A DNA stretch of 11,748 nucleotides, taken from CAYHZL01 sp964361075 (lineage in GTDB: Bacteria > Bacteroidota > Ignavibacteria > UBA10030 > UBA8401). Below are positions 1 through 6,122 of the stretch, one piece after another. Position numbers and translations under genes: made by a program. The notes below the pieces were generated by a model. That model searched no databases, had not been told where the DNA came from, and was given only the letters and a program-made list of their open reading frames with translations. Where the stretch lies: positions 1 through 11,748 of the forward strand of contig CAYHZL010000113.1 in the NCBI GenBank assembly GCA_964361075.1. The letters run 5' to 3'. Numbering within the stretch: the stretch's first letter is position 1; each line of letters opens with the position of its first letter.

Positions 1-93
1 TCCTGTAAAAGTGAAAAAGATTTGTTCCTGTTAACCACATCTTTATATCCCCGCAAAAACACTTGAGTGGCGAAATATGTAAATAAATTTCTT
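1..93. other. Left-edge sequence without recognisable gene
   Basis: No reading frame, RNA gene or clear structure could be supported here. It forms the outer part of a roughly 300-base non-coding stretch; the hairpins and terminator in the remainder are listed separately. Confidence 0.4.
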
Positions 94-156
94 TCAAATT
101 GACGACCCTGCGCCAAGAGCGCAGGGCGTTCGCCAATTTGATGCCGCTTCGCGGCA
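94..156. repeat. Compound intergenic hairpins (REP-like)
   Basis: Nested palindromes are visible. An outer pair TCAAATTG (94-101) / CAATTTGA (134-141) encloses a perfect 8-bp stem CCCTGCGC (106-113) / GCGCAGGG (119-126) with loop CAAGA. Directly after it lies TGCCGC (142-147) / GCGGCA (151-156) with loop TTC. The stems are GC-rich in AT-rich surroundings, as in dispersed intergenic palindromes. No T-run follows, so they do not look like terminators. Whether the element recurs in the genome cannot be seen here. Confidence 0.55.
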
Positions 157-190
157 CCAGAAATTTTTCTTTTTATTTTGCGATTCATCC

Positions 191-206
191 CTGCGGCAAG
201 ACCGCA
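191..206. repeat. Second hairpin with the same CAAGA loop
   Basis: TGCGG (192-196) and CCGCA (202-206) form a stem around loop CAAGA. The surrounding bases match the 106-126 hairpin, but the loop-closing pair is swapped from C-G to G-C. This suggests a related repeat copy in which pairing has been kept. Confidence 0.4.
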
Positions 207-235
207 TGGAGTTCTCGTAGCTCATTAAAATTAAA

Positions 236-268
236 AAACCTCAAAGGTCTTTAAGGCCTTTGAGGTTT
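236..268 (-). terminator. Intrinsic terminator of the membrane anti-sigma-like gene
   Basis: A perfect 12-bp inverted repeat, AAACCTCAAAGG (236-247) / CCTTTGAGGTTT (257-268), has a 9-nt loop. Read on the minus strand it is followed by TTTTTTAATTTTAATG, a good U-tract. It lies 33 bases past the stop codon of the minus-strand gene that ends at 301, so it most likely ends that transcript. Confidence 0.8.
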
Positions 269-300
269 AGTTATGAAGATGTAGCCCATATTAATATATC

Positions 301-1839
301 TTACGGCAAATGAGTTAACCTTTCCTTTTTACCCACCGCTTCAATGTAATTTGAGTTTATGGTCGGTGTTGTTTGAAATTCTTTTCCATTCCAGTGTTGC
401 AATGTCTTCAAATACTCTTGAAAGTATTTTTTATCCGGCAGTTCACTAATTATTTTTTTCTTGTATAAATCTAATGCCGCGGCATCATACTCAGTGCCAG
501 TTGTAATTCCTAACGGGTTAATGTTATAATCAAATATTATCTCTATATAACCAAAAGTTTTATCATCCATGCTAAGATCAAGAACAGCTGTCTTTATTTT
601 TTTTGATTCATGATACAAAGAAACTCTCATTACACCACCAAACAAGTGATTTCTTTCAAAAAAATATTTTCCAACTTTAGTTGGCGGAATAAGAATATAA
701 TTTTTCATCGTACCCAACGAAACATCCGAAGGTTCATATTTCACTGTTGCCGGGGCTTTTCCACGAATATATCTCGGATCGAATACAGCAATAAATGGAA
801 GTTTATATGCATTATTTGTTCCAATCGCAATTATTTCTTGAATGCCGTCGTTATTCAAATCTACCGATACAATCTTTTGTATTCCTCCGGGATTGTAAAA
901 CCAATCAATTTCTTTTCCAGTTGCAGCATCTAATTTTATCACCATCGAAGGAAATGAGCCAACATGCTGAACATTCATTACTATTTCAGGTTTGCCATTC
1001 TTATCAAAATCTTCCAGTAAGATTTCTCTAATCGCATACATAGGAACAATAAACTCAGGATTATTTGGAAAAGTAAGTTGTCGAGTAACTTTATATACCC
1101 AATTTCGGTCAAGATGTTTTAAAAAATATGCACGGATGTTTGCTGTTCCGTTTGCATTAATGGTTGATGATTCAGAAAGAAATATTTCATTTATACCATC
1201 TTTATCAACATCATAAAATTTTATACTCCGCACTTCGCCAATATTATTAATCTCGATTTGTATTTGTGCAACTATCTTTGGATTAACATCTATTGCTCCA
1301 ACTTTTTCTCCAAATTTGTTGACCAAAGCGAGAGAATAATTACTCTCAATCTTAAAATCTACCGGGCTTTGTTTTTCGGGAGAAAAATTATTTTTAACAA
1401 TTTGCAATGCAAAGAATGCAACAAAAGCCAAAGCAAAAAATGAAACGGAGCCGCTTACTACAGGATACCGTTTTGCAACGTACCACACTTTTTGTATCGC
1501 GTTTCGCTGTGGTATCGGCACACGGAACGACTCATACATTAACTCTTCCATTCTTTTTTGTAGCGCTGTCGAGCGTTTTGCAGGAAGGAGTATTGGCTGT
1601 ACATTTTCTTGTGTCTGTTTTGTCTCCAACTGTTGAGAAGCATCCGCATAAATTGCACGCAGGTCTTCTACAATTGCTAAACACTGCGCGCACTGCGCAA
1701 GATGCGATGTAATTGTTTTGCGTTGGCGTGCAATTTCTTTTGCTTTCAGCACGTACTGCGTTAATGTCTGTTCGTTGTAATGTTTCATTCTATATTGTAG
1801 TATCCTTGCAAAAGGTTGTGTATGGAGAAACTCTTTCAT
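301..1839 (-). CDS. Membrane protein: zinc-finger anti-sigma-like N-terminus, FG-GAP/VCBS-like C-terminus
   Basis: This 512-residue protein has three visible parts. Residues 1-60 form a helical cytoplasmic head with H46-x3-C50-x2-C53, the zinc-binding core of HC2-type anti-sigma factors. Residues about 125-148 form one hydrophobic transmembrane helix. The rest is a beta-rich outer domain with three Asp-rich loops of FG-GAP/VCBS or dockerin type: DVDKDGINEI (210-219), DFDKNGKPEI (277-286) and DLNNDGIQEI (327-336). The layout suggests a membrane-anchored regulator whose outer domain binds calcium or a ligand and whose head holds a regulator; this is inferred. The ATG at 1839 is preceded by GGAGAGG, five bases upstream, which comes from a REP-like repeat. 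The upstream neighbour on the same strand is the helical protein at 2005-2769, possibly its partner. No exact family is recognised. Confidence 0.7.
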   Translation of the reverse strand: MKEFLHTQPFARILQYRMKHYNEQTLTQYVLKAKEIARQRKTITSHLAQCAQCLAIVEDLRAIYADASQQLETKQTQENVQPILLPAKRSTALQKRMEELMYESFRVPIPQRNAIQKVWYVAKRYPVVSGSVSFFALAFVAFFALQIVKNNFSPEKQSPVDFKIESNYSLALVNKFGEKVGAIDVNPKIVAQIQIEINNIGEVRSIKFYDVDKDGINEIFLSESSTINANGTANIRAYFLKHLDRNWVYKVTRQLTFPNNPEFIVPMYAIREILLEDFDKNGKPEIVMNVQHVGSFPSMVIKLDAATGKEIDWFYNPGGIQKIVSVDLNNDGIQEIIAIGTNNAYKLPFIAVFDPRYIRGKAPATVKYEPSDVSLGTMKNYILIPPTKVGKYFFERNHLFGGVMRVSLYHESKKIKTAVLDLSMDDKTFGYIEIIFDYNINPLGITTGTEYDAAALDLYKKKIISELPDKKYFQEYLKTLQHWNGKEFQTTPTINSNYIEAVGKKERLTHLP

Positions 1840-1840
1840 G

Positions 1841-1875
1841 CAACCTCTCCCGACCCTCTCCTTTAAGGAGAGGGA
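1841..1875. repeat. REP-like palindrome, copy A (inverted relative to B)
   Basis: CCCTCTCC (1854-1861) and GGAGAGGG (1867-1874) form a perfect stem, extendable by a T-A pair. Next to it, at 1844-1850, is a further CTCTCCC-type segment. On the minus strand the order is palindrome, then GTCGGGAGAGG, matching the layout of copy B on the plus strand. Copy A ends five bases before the start codon of the minus-strand gene at 1839 and supplies its GGAGAGG ribosome-binding sequence. Confidence 0.65.
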
Positions 1876-1935
1876 GTGATTTGTTTTTATAATTCATCAG
1901 CATCTGTTTCACTATTTCACAATGCGCTTGGCAAA

Positions 1936-1970
1936 TTCCCTCTCCCTTTGGGAGAGGGTTAGGGTGAGGG
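1936..1970. repeat. REP-like palindrome, copy B
   Basis: CCCTCTCCC (1938-1946), loop TTT, GGGAGAGGG (1950-1958), followed by TTAGGGTGAGGG. This is the widespread palindrome type found between genes in many bacterial genomes. With copy A it makes an inverted (BIME-like) pair separated by about 60 bp in the 165-base gap between two minus-strand genes. Transcript from the upstream gene would fold strongly here. Confidence 0.65.
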
Positions 1971-2004
1971 CACTGCTTGCTTTATTCAGCAACCTTCAAC
2001 AACA

Positions 2005-2769
2005 TTACAAAAAATTTTTCTTCAATCGTTTTGTCGCTCTTTCATGTGCAAGCGCCGCAAGATATTCCAACACAGCGCGATGTTTTTTACGATACACCGC
2101 TGAAGTCAATTCAGGAATATGTTCTTTCATCATTTCAAAATAGGTCTCTGCCTCACCATTTAAATGAACATATCTCTCAATAAGTTTATACTGAATTACA
2201 TGAAAATAGCACTCGTACATTTTTTGTGCAACTTTTTTTTTCGCAACGTACTTCGAGTGCATTTCGCGCTGAAGTTGTGAACACATCTCATTGATCATGT
2301 TTCGTGTTTCATCTTCAGTAACATGATGTTCGATGGTTGTACTCTGTTCTTCGAACGAAGGTGCTTCAACAAAAGCATCACGAATGTTCCGTGCAAGTCT
2401 CATCAACGGAATTGCACGGGAATATTCTTCTTGCTCACAAATATTCTTGCACAATTTTGCCAGCACCTGCGGAATATTTTTACTGTAACGGACAGACTCT
2501 GCCACAACAGCAAATGATTCATTATCCGGAATTTCCGAAAGATGTTCGTTCGCTTCACAAAAAACAGGAGTGAGAATTTTTTCACCTAATACTTCCCGTT
2601 CTTCAAAATTTCTTACGGAACGAATTGTAAGACGAATGTTGCGAAGTATTTTCCCAAAAACAGGATCGTGCTCAAATGAAGCTTCCATGATCCGATCATT
2701 CACTTTGGAAAACACTATCGCTTGAAAATGCGCGAGAAGCTGTTCGTCGGATAACTGATGGATATCCAA
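2005..2769 (-). CDS. Helical protein of unknown function, probably the 3' part of a broken gene
   Basis: This is the uninterrupted part of the frame: 254 residues if translation starts at TTG 2769. No homologous family is recognised with confidence. It is mostly helical and charged, has no signal peptide or membrane segment, and ends in a basic stretch. Residues about 220-240, with SAVYRKKHRAVLEYL, look somewhat like a helix-turn-helix or sigma region 4 recognition helix. Together with the downstream zinc-finger anti-sigma-like gene, this makes a divergent sigma-like regulator possible but unproven. TTG 2769 has no ribosome-binding site, and the frame stays open and protein-like upstream to a TAA at 2911-2913. 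The apparent start is therefore probably an artefact of a nonsense mutation, and the whole gene likely runs from 3036 to 2005. Confidence 0.5.
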   Translation of the reverse strand: MDIHQLSDEQLLAHFQAIVFSKVNDRIMEASFEHDPVFGKILRNIRLTIRSVRNFEEREVLGEKILTPVFCEANEHLSEIPDNESFAVVAESVRYSKNIPQVLAKLCKNICEQEEYSRAIPLMRLARNIRDAFVEAPSFEEQSTTIEHHVTEDETRNMINEMCSQLQREMHSKYVAKKKVAQKMYECYFHVIQYKLIERYVHLNGEAETYFEMMKEHIPELTSAVYRKKHRAVLEYLAALAHERATKRLKKNFL

Positions 2770-3036
2770 ACTTTCAAAATAGCTTTGCAGGCATACTAAT
2801 GTGCCGTTACTATCCCGTTCAAAAACTTCGACAATCGCATCAAATGCGAACTGTCCTACCGAAACTGAAAACCGTTCGAGAGAAAATCTTCCTGTCGCTA
2901 TTTTTCTTTTTTAATATGATGTGGCAAGCGCGTGCGCAATGGTAACAAGTTCGCCAATCTCATTTTCGGAATGAGAACCGGTGAAAATATTGACAACGCA
3001 TTTGCGAAGTGTATATAGAAAAGGAAGCGATCCCAT
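2770..3036 (-). pseudogene. Upstream in-frame portion of the same gene, separated by one stop codon
   Basis: Read on the minus strand from ATG 3036, this is in the same frame as the 2005-2769 coding region. It encodes about 41 residues beginning MGSLPFLYTLRKC, reaches TAA at 2911-2913, then continues KRKIATGRFSLERF and onward, open into the downstream protein. There are no other stops or frame changes, and the residue make-up is normal. TTA (Leu) in place of TAA would restore a protein of 343 residues. I infer a single nonsense substitution, a sequencing error, or an unusual readthrough. This stretch otherwise looks like an intergenic gap. Confidence 0.6.
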
Positions 3037-3086
3037 AATTAATCGTTAAGGTAAAGAAAAAACTCTACACATTCAAAAAATTATTC

Positions 3087-3115
3087 TTGCATAAATATTC
3101 ATTTATCTGTATATT
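3087..3115 (+). promoter_or_regulatory. Promoter of the arg operon
   Basis: A sigma-70-like pair is visible: TTGCAT (3087-3092) and TATATT (3110-3115), with a 17-base spacer. It would start transcription near 3121, about 38 bases before argC. The -10 matches 5 of 6 consensus bases, the -35 only 3. The promoter lies wholly inside the two ARG boxes, the expected geometry for repression by ArgR. A lineage-specific promoter type cannot be excluded. Confidence 0.55.
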
Positions 3116-3121
3116 TATGCA
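3088..3121 (+). promoter_or_regulatory. Tandem ARG boxes (ArgR operator)
   Basis: Two 14-base cores match the ARG box pattern TGAATnnnnATTCA. Box 1 is TGCATAAATATTCA (3088-3101), 9 of 10 fixed positions. Box 2 is TGTATATTTATGCA (3108-3121), 8 of 10. Their centres are 20 bp apart, about two helical turns, as in classical ArgR operators bound by a hexamer. The outer ten bases of the pair are also perfect inverted repeats (TGCATAAATA / TATTTATGCA). The boxes cover the predicted promoter, and argR lies in the operon, implying autoregulated, arginine-dependent repression. Confidence 0.75.
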
Positions 3122-3158
3122 GAACAAAATTTGTCATTATTCACAGCAAGAAATTACA

Positions 3159-4184
3159 ATGGCTTCTTCTCTTTCTGTTTCAATCATTGGTGCATCGGGA
3201 TATTCCGGCGCTGAACTTCTAAAAATTTTACTCCATCATCCGTCTGTTTCTGTGCAGAAAGTTTTTGCAAACAGTTCTGCAGGAAAACATGTTGATGAAC
3301 TGTATCCTGCATTCAAACAACGAACAAATCTTGTCTATCAGAAATATTCACTGAACGAAGTCCGCGACAGCGACATTATTTTCATTGCATTGCCGTCAGG
3401 TGAAGCGATGCACATTGTGCCGGAACTGATTGATGCCGGTAAACGCGTCATCGATCTCGGCGGCGATTTCCGATTGCACGATATTCAACTGTATAAAAAA
3501 TATTATCAGCACGATCACACTGCCGAACAATATCTTTCCAAAGCTGTGTACGGTCTGCCGGAATGGAATAAAGAAAAAATTGTTTCTGCGCAGCTTATTG
3601 CAAATCCGGGATGCTACGTAACAAGCGCGCTGCTTCCTCTTCTTCCCATGGTAAAAGAAGGAATTATCGAGGCAAAAGAAATCATCATCAGTTCGCTCTC
3701 CGGCACGTCGGGCGCTGGGCGCAGCGCTTCGGTAGAAATGTCGTTCACCGAACTGAACGAATCTGTTCGAGCATACAAAATTGGCACGCACCAACATACA
3801 CCGGAAATTGAAACCGTGCTGAATAATTTCGCCGGACACCAATCAACCGTAACATTTGTGTCGCACCTTATTCCAATCACGCGCGGAATTTATTCTTCCA
3901 TCTATGGCAGGTTGAAAAAAAATATTACCGATGAAGAAGTACAAGCAGCATTCAGCAAGTACTATTCAGATGCACCGTTTGTACGTTTACTTGGCACAGC
4001 CGCTCCGGGAATAAAAAATGTTCAGTACACAAATTTCTGCGATATTGGTTTTACAGTGCACGCAGAAAACAATCAGCTCATTGTATTGAGTGTGATTGAT
4101 AATTTAGTTAAAGGCGCGGCTGGCCAAGCTGTGCAGAATATGAATCTCATGTTTGGTTGTAATGAAACTGAAGGACTTTTCTAA
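3159..4184 (+). CDS. argC: N-acetyl-gamma-glutamyl-phosphate reductase
   Basis: Cytoplasmic NADPH-dependent enzyme of arginine synthesis. It reduces N-acetylglutamyl phosphate (made by ArgB) to N-acetylglutamate semialdehyde. The 341-residue protein has the Rossmann nucleotide-binding motif GASGYSGAEL (11-20), the catalytic cysteine in ANPGCY (Cys152), and the conserved HQHTPEI segment (211-217) that carries the active-site histidine. Length is normal for the family. ATG 3159 is chosen because the protein then starts just before the first beta strand; upstream in-frame starts (TTG 3087, ATG 3117) fall inside the operator and would add residues not seen in the family. First gene of the operon; argJ follows almost immediately. 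No strong Shine-Dalgarno sequence, as is common in this group. Confidence 0.96.
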   Translation: MASSLSVSIIGASGYSGAELLKILLHHPSVSVQKVFANSSAGKHVDELYPAFKQRTNLVYQKYSLNEVRDSDIIFIALPSGEAMHIVPELIDAGKRVIDLGGDFRLHDIQLYKKYYQHDHTAEQYLSKAVYGLPEWNKEKIVSAQLIANPGCYVTSALLPLLPMVKEGIIEAKEIIISSLSGTSGAGRSASVEMSFTELNESVRAYKIGTHQHTPEIETVLNNFAGHQSTVTFVSHLIPITRGIYSSIYGRLKKNITDEEVQAAFSKYYSDAPFVRLLGTAAPGIKNVQYTNFCDIGFTVHAENNQLIVLSVIDNLVKGAAGQAVQNMNLMFGCNETEGLF

Positions 4185-4188
4185 AAAA

Positions 4189-5412
4189 ATGAAACCTGAA
4201 AAAACAAAAATGAAAATTATTGAAGGGAGTGTCTGCGCTCCTCTCGGATTCGTCGCATCCGGTATTCACGCCGCAATCAAAAAAAGAAAAAAAGATATCA
4301 CACTCATTTATTCGGAAACTCCAGCACAAGCTGCCGGCGTATTCACACAAAGTAAAACTGTTGCAGCGTGTGTAACGCTCGACCAACAGCAATTGAGAAA
4401 TTCAAAAACTATTTCTGCAATTCTTGTGAACAGCGGCAACGCCAACGCCTGCACCGGCACGCGCGGAATGAAGAATGCGTGGCAAACTGTCGAAACCACC
4501 GCGCTCGCGCTCGGCATTCCACAATCGCAAGTGCTCGTCTCCTCCACCGGCGTCATCGGACAATTTTTGCCGATGGATAAAATGACGCTTGGCATTTACG
4601 ATGCGGCGAAACATCTTCGCAAAGATGGCAACAAAGATGCAGCGCAAGGCATTTGCACAACCGATACATTTTCAAAAGAGTATGCCGTTGAAATTGAAAT
4701 CGACAATATACCGGTGCGCATCGGCGGCATTGCAAAAGGTTCCGGCATGATTGCGCCGAACATGGCAACCATGCTCGCGTTCATCACCACCGATGCAAAT
4801 ATTTCTTCTGCATTGTTGAAAAAAGCAATGAAGCATGCATCTGATATGTCCTTCAACCGCATCACCGTTGATGGCGACACGAGCACAAATGATATGGCGA
4901 TAATTCTTGCGAACGGTGAAGCACACAACAAACTACTGCAAGAAGGAACTGCGGATTACAAAAAATTTTACAACGCGCTCGAACATGTGTTGATCGTTCT
5001 TTCGAAAATGATTGTGAAAGATGGCGAAGGCGCTACGAAGTTTGTTGAAATTACTGTAACAGGCGCAAAATCAAAACGGGATGCAGAGCAAGCATGCAGA
5101 ACTATTTGCAATTCGGCGCTGGTGAAAACTGCAATTCATGGTGAAGATGCTAATTGGGGAAGAATTCTCGCCGCTGTCGGACGTTCGGGAATTAATTTCA
5201 ATCCGGAGAAGACGGAAATTTATTTCGATAACCTCCGCATCCTTGGTACAAACTACAATATTTCTTTTTCCGAAGTACATGCGAAAAATATTTTAGAACA
5301 GTCCGAATTTTCCATTACCGTTGATTTGCACAGCGGAAAACATTCTGCAACATTCTGGACGTGCGATCTTTCGAAGCGATACGTGGAAATTAATGCGAGC
5401 TATCGTTCTTAA
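4189..5412 (+). CDS. argJ: Glutamate N-acetyltransferase / amino-acid acetyltransferase
   Basis: Transfers the acetyl group from N-acetylornithine to glutamate, giving ornithine and recycling acetyl; bifunctional members also use acetyl-CoA. The protein is about 407 residues and self-cleaves into two chains. The cleavage motif KGSGMIAPNMATML is at 183-196, with the nucleophile threonine about position 194. VKDGEGATKF and the family's C-terminal pattern YVEINASYRS are also present, so the protein is complete. ATG 4189 lies 4 bases after the argC stop, with AAGGA at 4171-4175; ATG 4210 or 4162 are alternatives. Its last ten codons are duplicated at 5632-5664 downstream of the real stop. ArgJ explains why no argA or argE is needed in this cluster. 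Confidence 0.95.
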   Translation: MKPEKTKMKIIEGSVCAPLGFVASGIHAAIKKRKKDITLIYSETPAQAAGVFTQSKTVAACVTLDQQQLRNSKTISAILVNSGNANACTGTRGMKNAWQTVETTALALGIPQSQVLVSSTGVIGQFLPMDKMTLGIYDAAKHLRKDGNKDAAQGICTTDTFSKEYAVEIEIDNIPVRIGGIAKGSGMIAPNMATMLAFITTDANISSALLKKAMKHASDMSFNRITVDGDTSTNDMAIILANGEAHNKLLQEGTADYKKFYNALEHVLIVLSKMIVKDGEGATKFVEITVTGAKSKRDAEQACRTICNSALVKTAIHGEDANWGRILAAVGRSGINFNPEKTEIYFDNLRILGTNYNISFSEVHAKNILEQSEFSITVDLHSGKHSATFWTCDLSKRYVEINASYRS

Positions 5413-5628
5413 ATGCAAGATTGAAAGATTACAAAATTGAAAAATTATGTCAATTCAAAAGTTTGAAGATATGAAAGTGTGGCAAGATTCGAGAGAATTT
5501 GTAAGAATTATTTATGCTTTTACTTCGGGAGAAAAATTTAAAAAAGACTTTGGCATAAAGATCAAATCCAAAGAGCTGCAATTTCTGTGATGTCTAATAT
5601 TGCAGAAGGATATGAAAGAGATAATAAA
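5380..5628 (+). repeat. Tandem duplication, unit 1 (argJ tail + truncated four-helix-bundle gene)
   Basis: This 249-base unit is repeated at 5632-5884 with an offset of 252. It holds the last 33 bases of argJ, a leader of four 8-base repeats and the first part of a four-helix-bundle gene. The two units are identical for about 100 bases of the gene, differ by one base in the argJ tail (5400), and carry about eight differences in the short leader. Unit 1 also lacks one base near 5556-5559 and three near 5620. Confidence 0.9.
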
Positions 5629-5631
5629 TGG
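5447..5631 (+). pseudogene. Truncated, frameshifted four-helix-bundle gene copy
   Basis: Starts ATG-TCA and runs nearly identical to the intact gene at 5699 for about 36 codons. A one-base deletion at about 5556-5559 then shifts the frame, and translation stops at TGA 5588-5590 after 47 residues. Correcting the shift restores the family motif SNIAEGYER. The frame then breaks off at about codon 60 and runs in frame into the duplicated argJ tail (NKWYVEINASYRS, stop at 5664). The last two helices are missing, so a working protein is unlikely. Confidence 0.85.
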
Positions 5632-5884
5632 TACGTGGAAATTAATGCGAGTTATCGTTCTTAATTGCAAAATTACAAGATTTCAAAATTGAAAGATTAT
5701 GCCAATTCAAAAGTTTGAAGATATGAAAGTGTGGCAAGATTCGAGAGAATTTGTAAGAATTATTTATGCTTTTACTTCGGGAGAAAAATTTAAAAAAGAC
5801 TTTGGTATGAAAGATCAAATCCAAAGAGCTGCAATTTCTGTGATGTCTAATATTGCTGAAGGATATGAACGAAATAGTAATAAA
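5632..5884 (+). repeat. Tandem duplication, unit 2
   Basis: Second unit of the 252-base tandem duplication. It begins with an orphan copy of the last ten argJ codons plus stop (5632-5664), which is not translated as part of ArgJ. It continues through the 8-base-repeat leader into the intact four-helix-bundle gene, which it shares up to about codon 62. The orphan argJ tail shows that the duplication arose inside the operon after the gene had landed beside argJ, or through an event that copied flanking DNA. Confidence 0.9.
5667..5698 (+). repeat. Array of four 8-bp repeats before the four-helix-bundle gene
   Basis: Four consecutive octamers GCAAAATT, ACAAGATT, TCAAAATT and GAAAGATT end directly at the ATG (5699). 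The decayed copy has an equivalent array at 5415-5446 (GCAAGATT, GAAAGATT, ACAAAATT, GAAAAATT). With flanking bases, 5663-5683 is the left arm of a 21-base inverted repeat whose right arm is 6077-6097 (19 of 21 matching). Confidence 0.75.
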
Positions 5885-6076
5885 GAGTTTATTAAGTTTC
5901 TAAATTATTCCAAAGGCTCAATTGGAGAGGTAAGGAGTTTATTGTACGCCGCTTTGGATCAGAAATATATATCTGAGAATGAATTTAATAATCTAAAAGA
6001 AATGGCAACAAATATATCCACTCAGGTTGCAAATTTCATAAAATATTTGCGTAAAAGAGTGGACTCAACAAAATAG
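5699..6076 (+). CDS. Four-helix-bundle protein (23S rRNA IVP / S23 family)
   Basis: This 125-residue protein matches the family first found in intervening sequences of 23S rRNA genes. The N-terminus KFEDMKVWQDSREFVRIIY and the signature ISVMSNIAEGYERNSNKEF (about 46-64), followed by FLNYSKGSIGEVRSLLYAA, are characteristic. Known members form pentameric four-helix bundles; their role is unclear, and the related Avd protein serves diversity-generating retroelements. Here no reverse transcriptase or rRNA gene is nearby. The gene sits between argJ and argB in the arg operon, is flanked by inverted 8-base-repeat arrays, and is preceded by a broken copy. It therefore looks like a passenger or mobile unit rather than an arginine gene. 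Length is typical, so it is probably intact and co-transcribed with the operon. Confidence 0.9.
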   Translation: MPIQKFEDMKVWQDSREFVRIIYAFTSGEKFKKDFGMKDQIQRAAISVMSNIAEGYERNSNKEFIKFLNYSKGSIGEVRSLLYAALDQKYISENEFNNLKEMATNISTQVANFIKYLRKRVDSTK

Positions 6077-6109
6077 AAATCTTGCAATCTTGCAATTCTG
6101 TAATTTTTA
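6077..6109 (+). repeat. Inverted array of 8-bp repeats after the four-helix-bundle gene
   Basis: Starting one base after the stop codon are AATCTTGC, AATCTTGC, AATTCTGT and AATTTTTA (6078-6109), the reverse complement of the octamer type found upstream. Bases 6077-6097 pair with 5663-5683 at 19 of 21 positions, so the mRNA could form a long stem with the gene in its loop. An A/U-only hairpin (6102-6109 / 6114-6121) lies just before argB. Confidence 0.7.
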
Positions 6110-6122
6110 AATCTAAAAATTT

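Noticed and set aside
1407..1712. Plus-strand open frames inside the 301-1839 gene and similar frames opposite argJ, argF and argG
   Set aside because: They lie in other frames of well-supported genes, lack recognisable domains or start signals, and are shadows.
3087..3158. Longer argC start at TTG 3087 or ATG 3117
   Set aside because: Both starts lie inside the predicted promoter and ARG boxes, and the added residues precede the usual first strand of the enzyme.
3122..3158. Attenuator or leader peptide before argC
   Set aside because: The leader is about 37 bases with only a 5-bp palindrome and no T-run or arginine-rich short frame.
5447..5664. Programmed frameshift producing a four-helix-bundle/ArgJ-tail fusion from the first copy
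   Set aside because: No slippery sequence is visible at the shift, the product would lack half the bundle, and an intact copy follows; decay is simpler.
5447..6076. Diversity-generating retroelement (Avd homologue)
   Set aside because: No reverse transcriptase and no template/variable repeat pair with adenine-biased changes was found; the 252-bp repeats differ mostly in the leader and not only at A positions.
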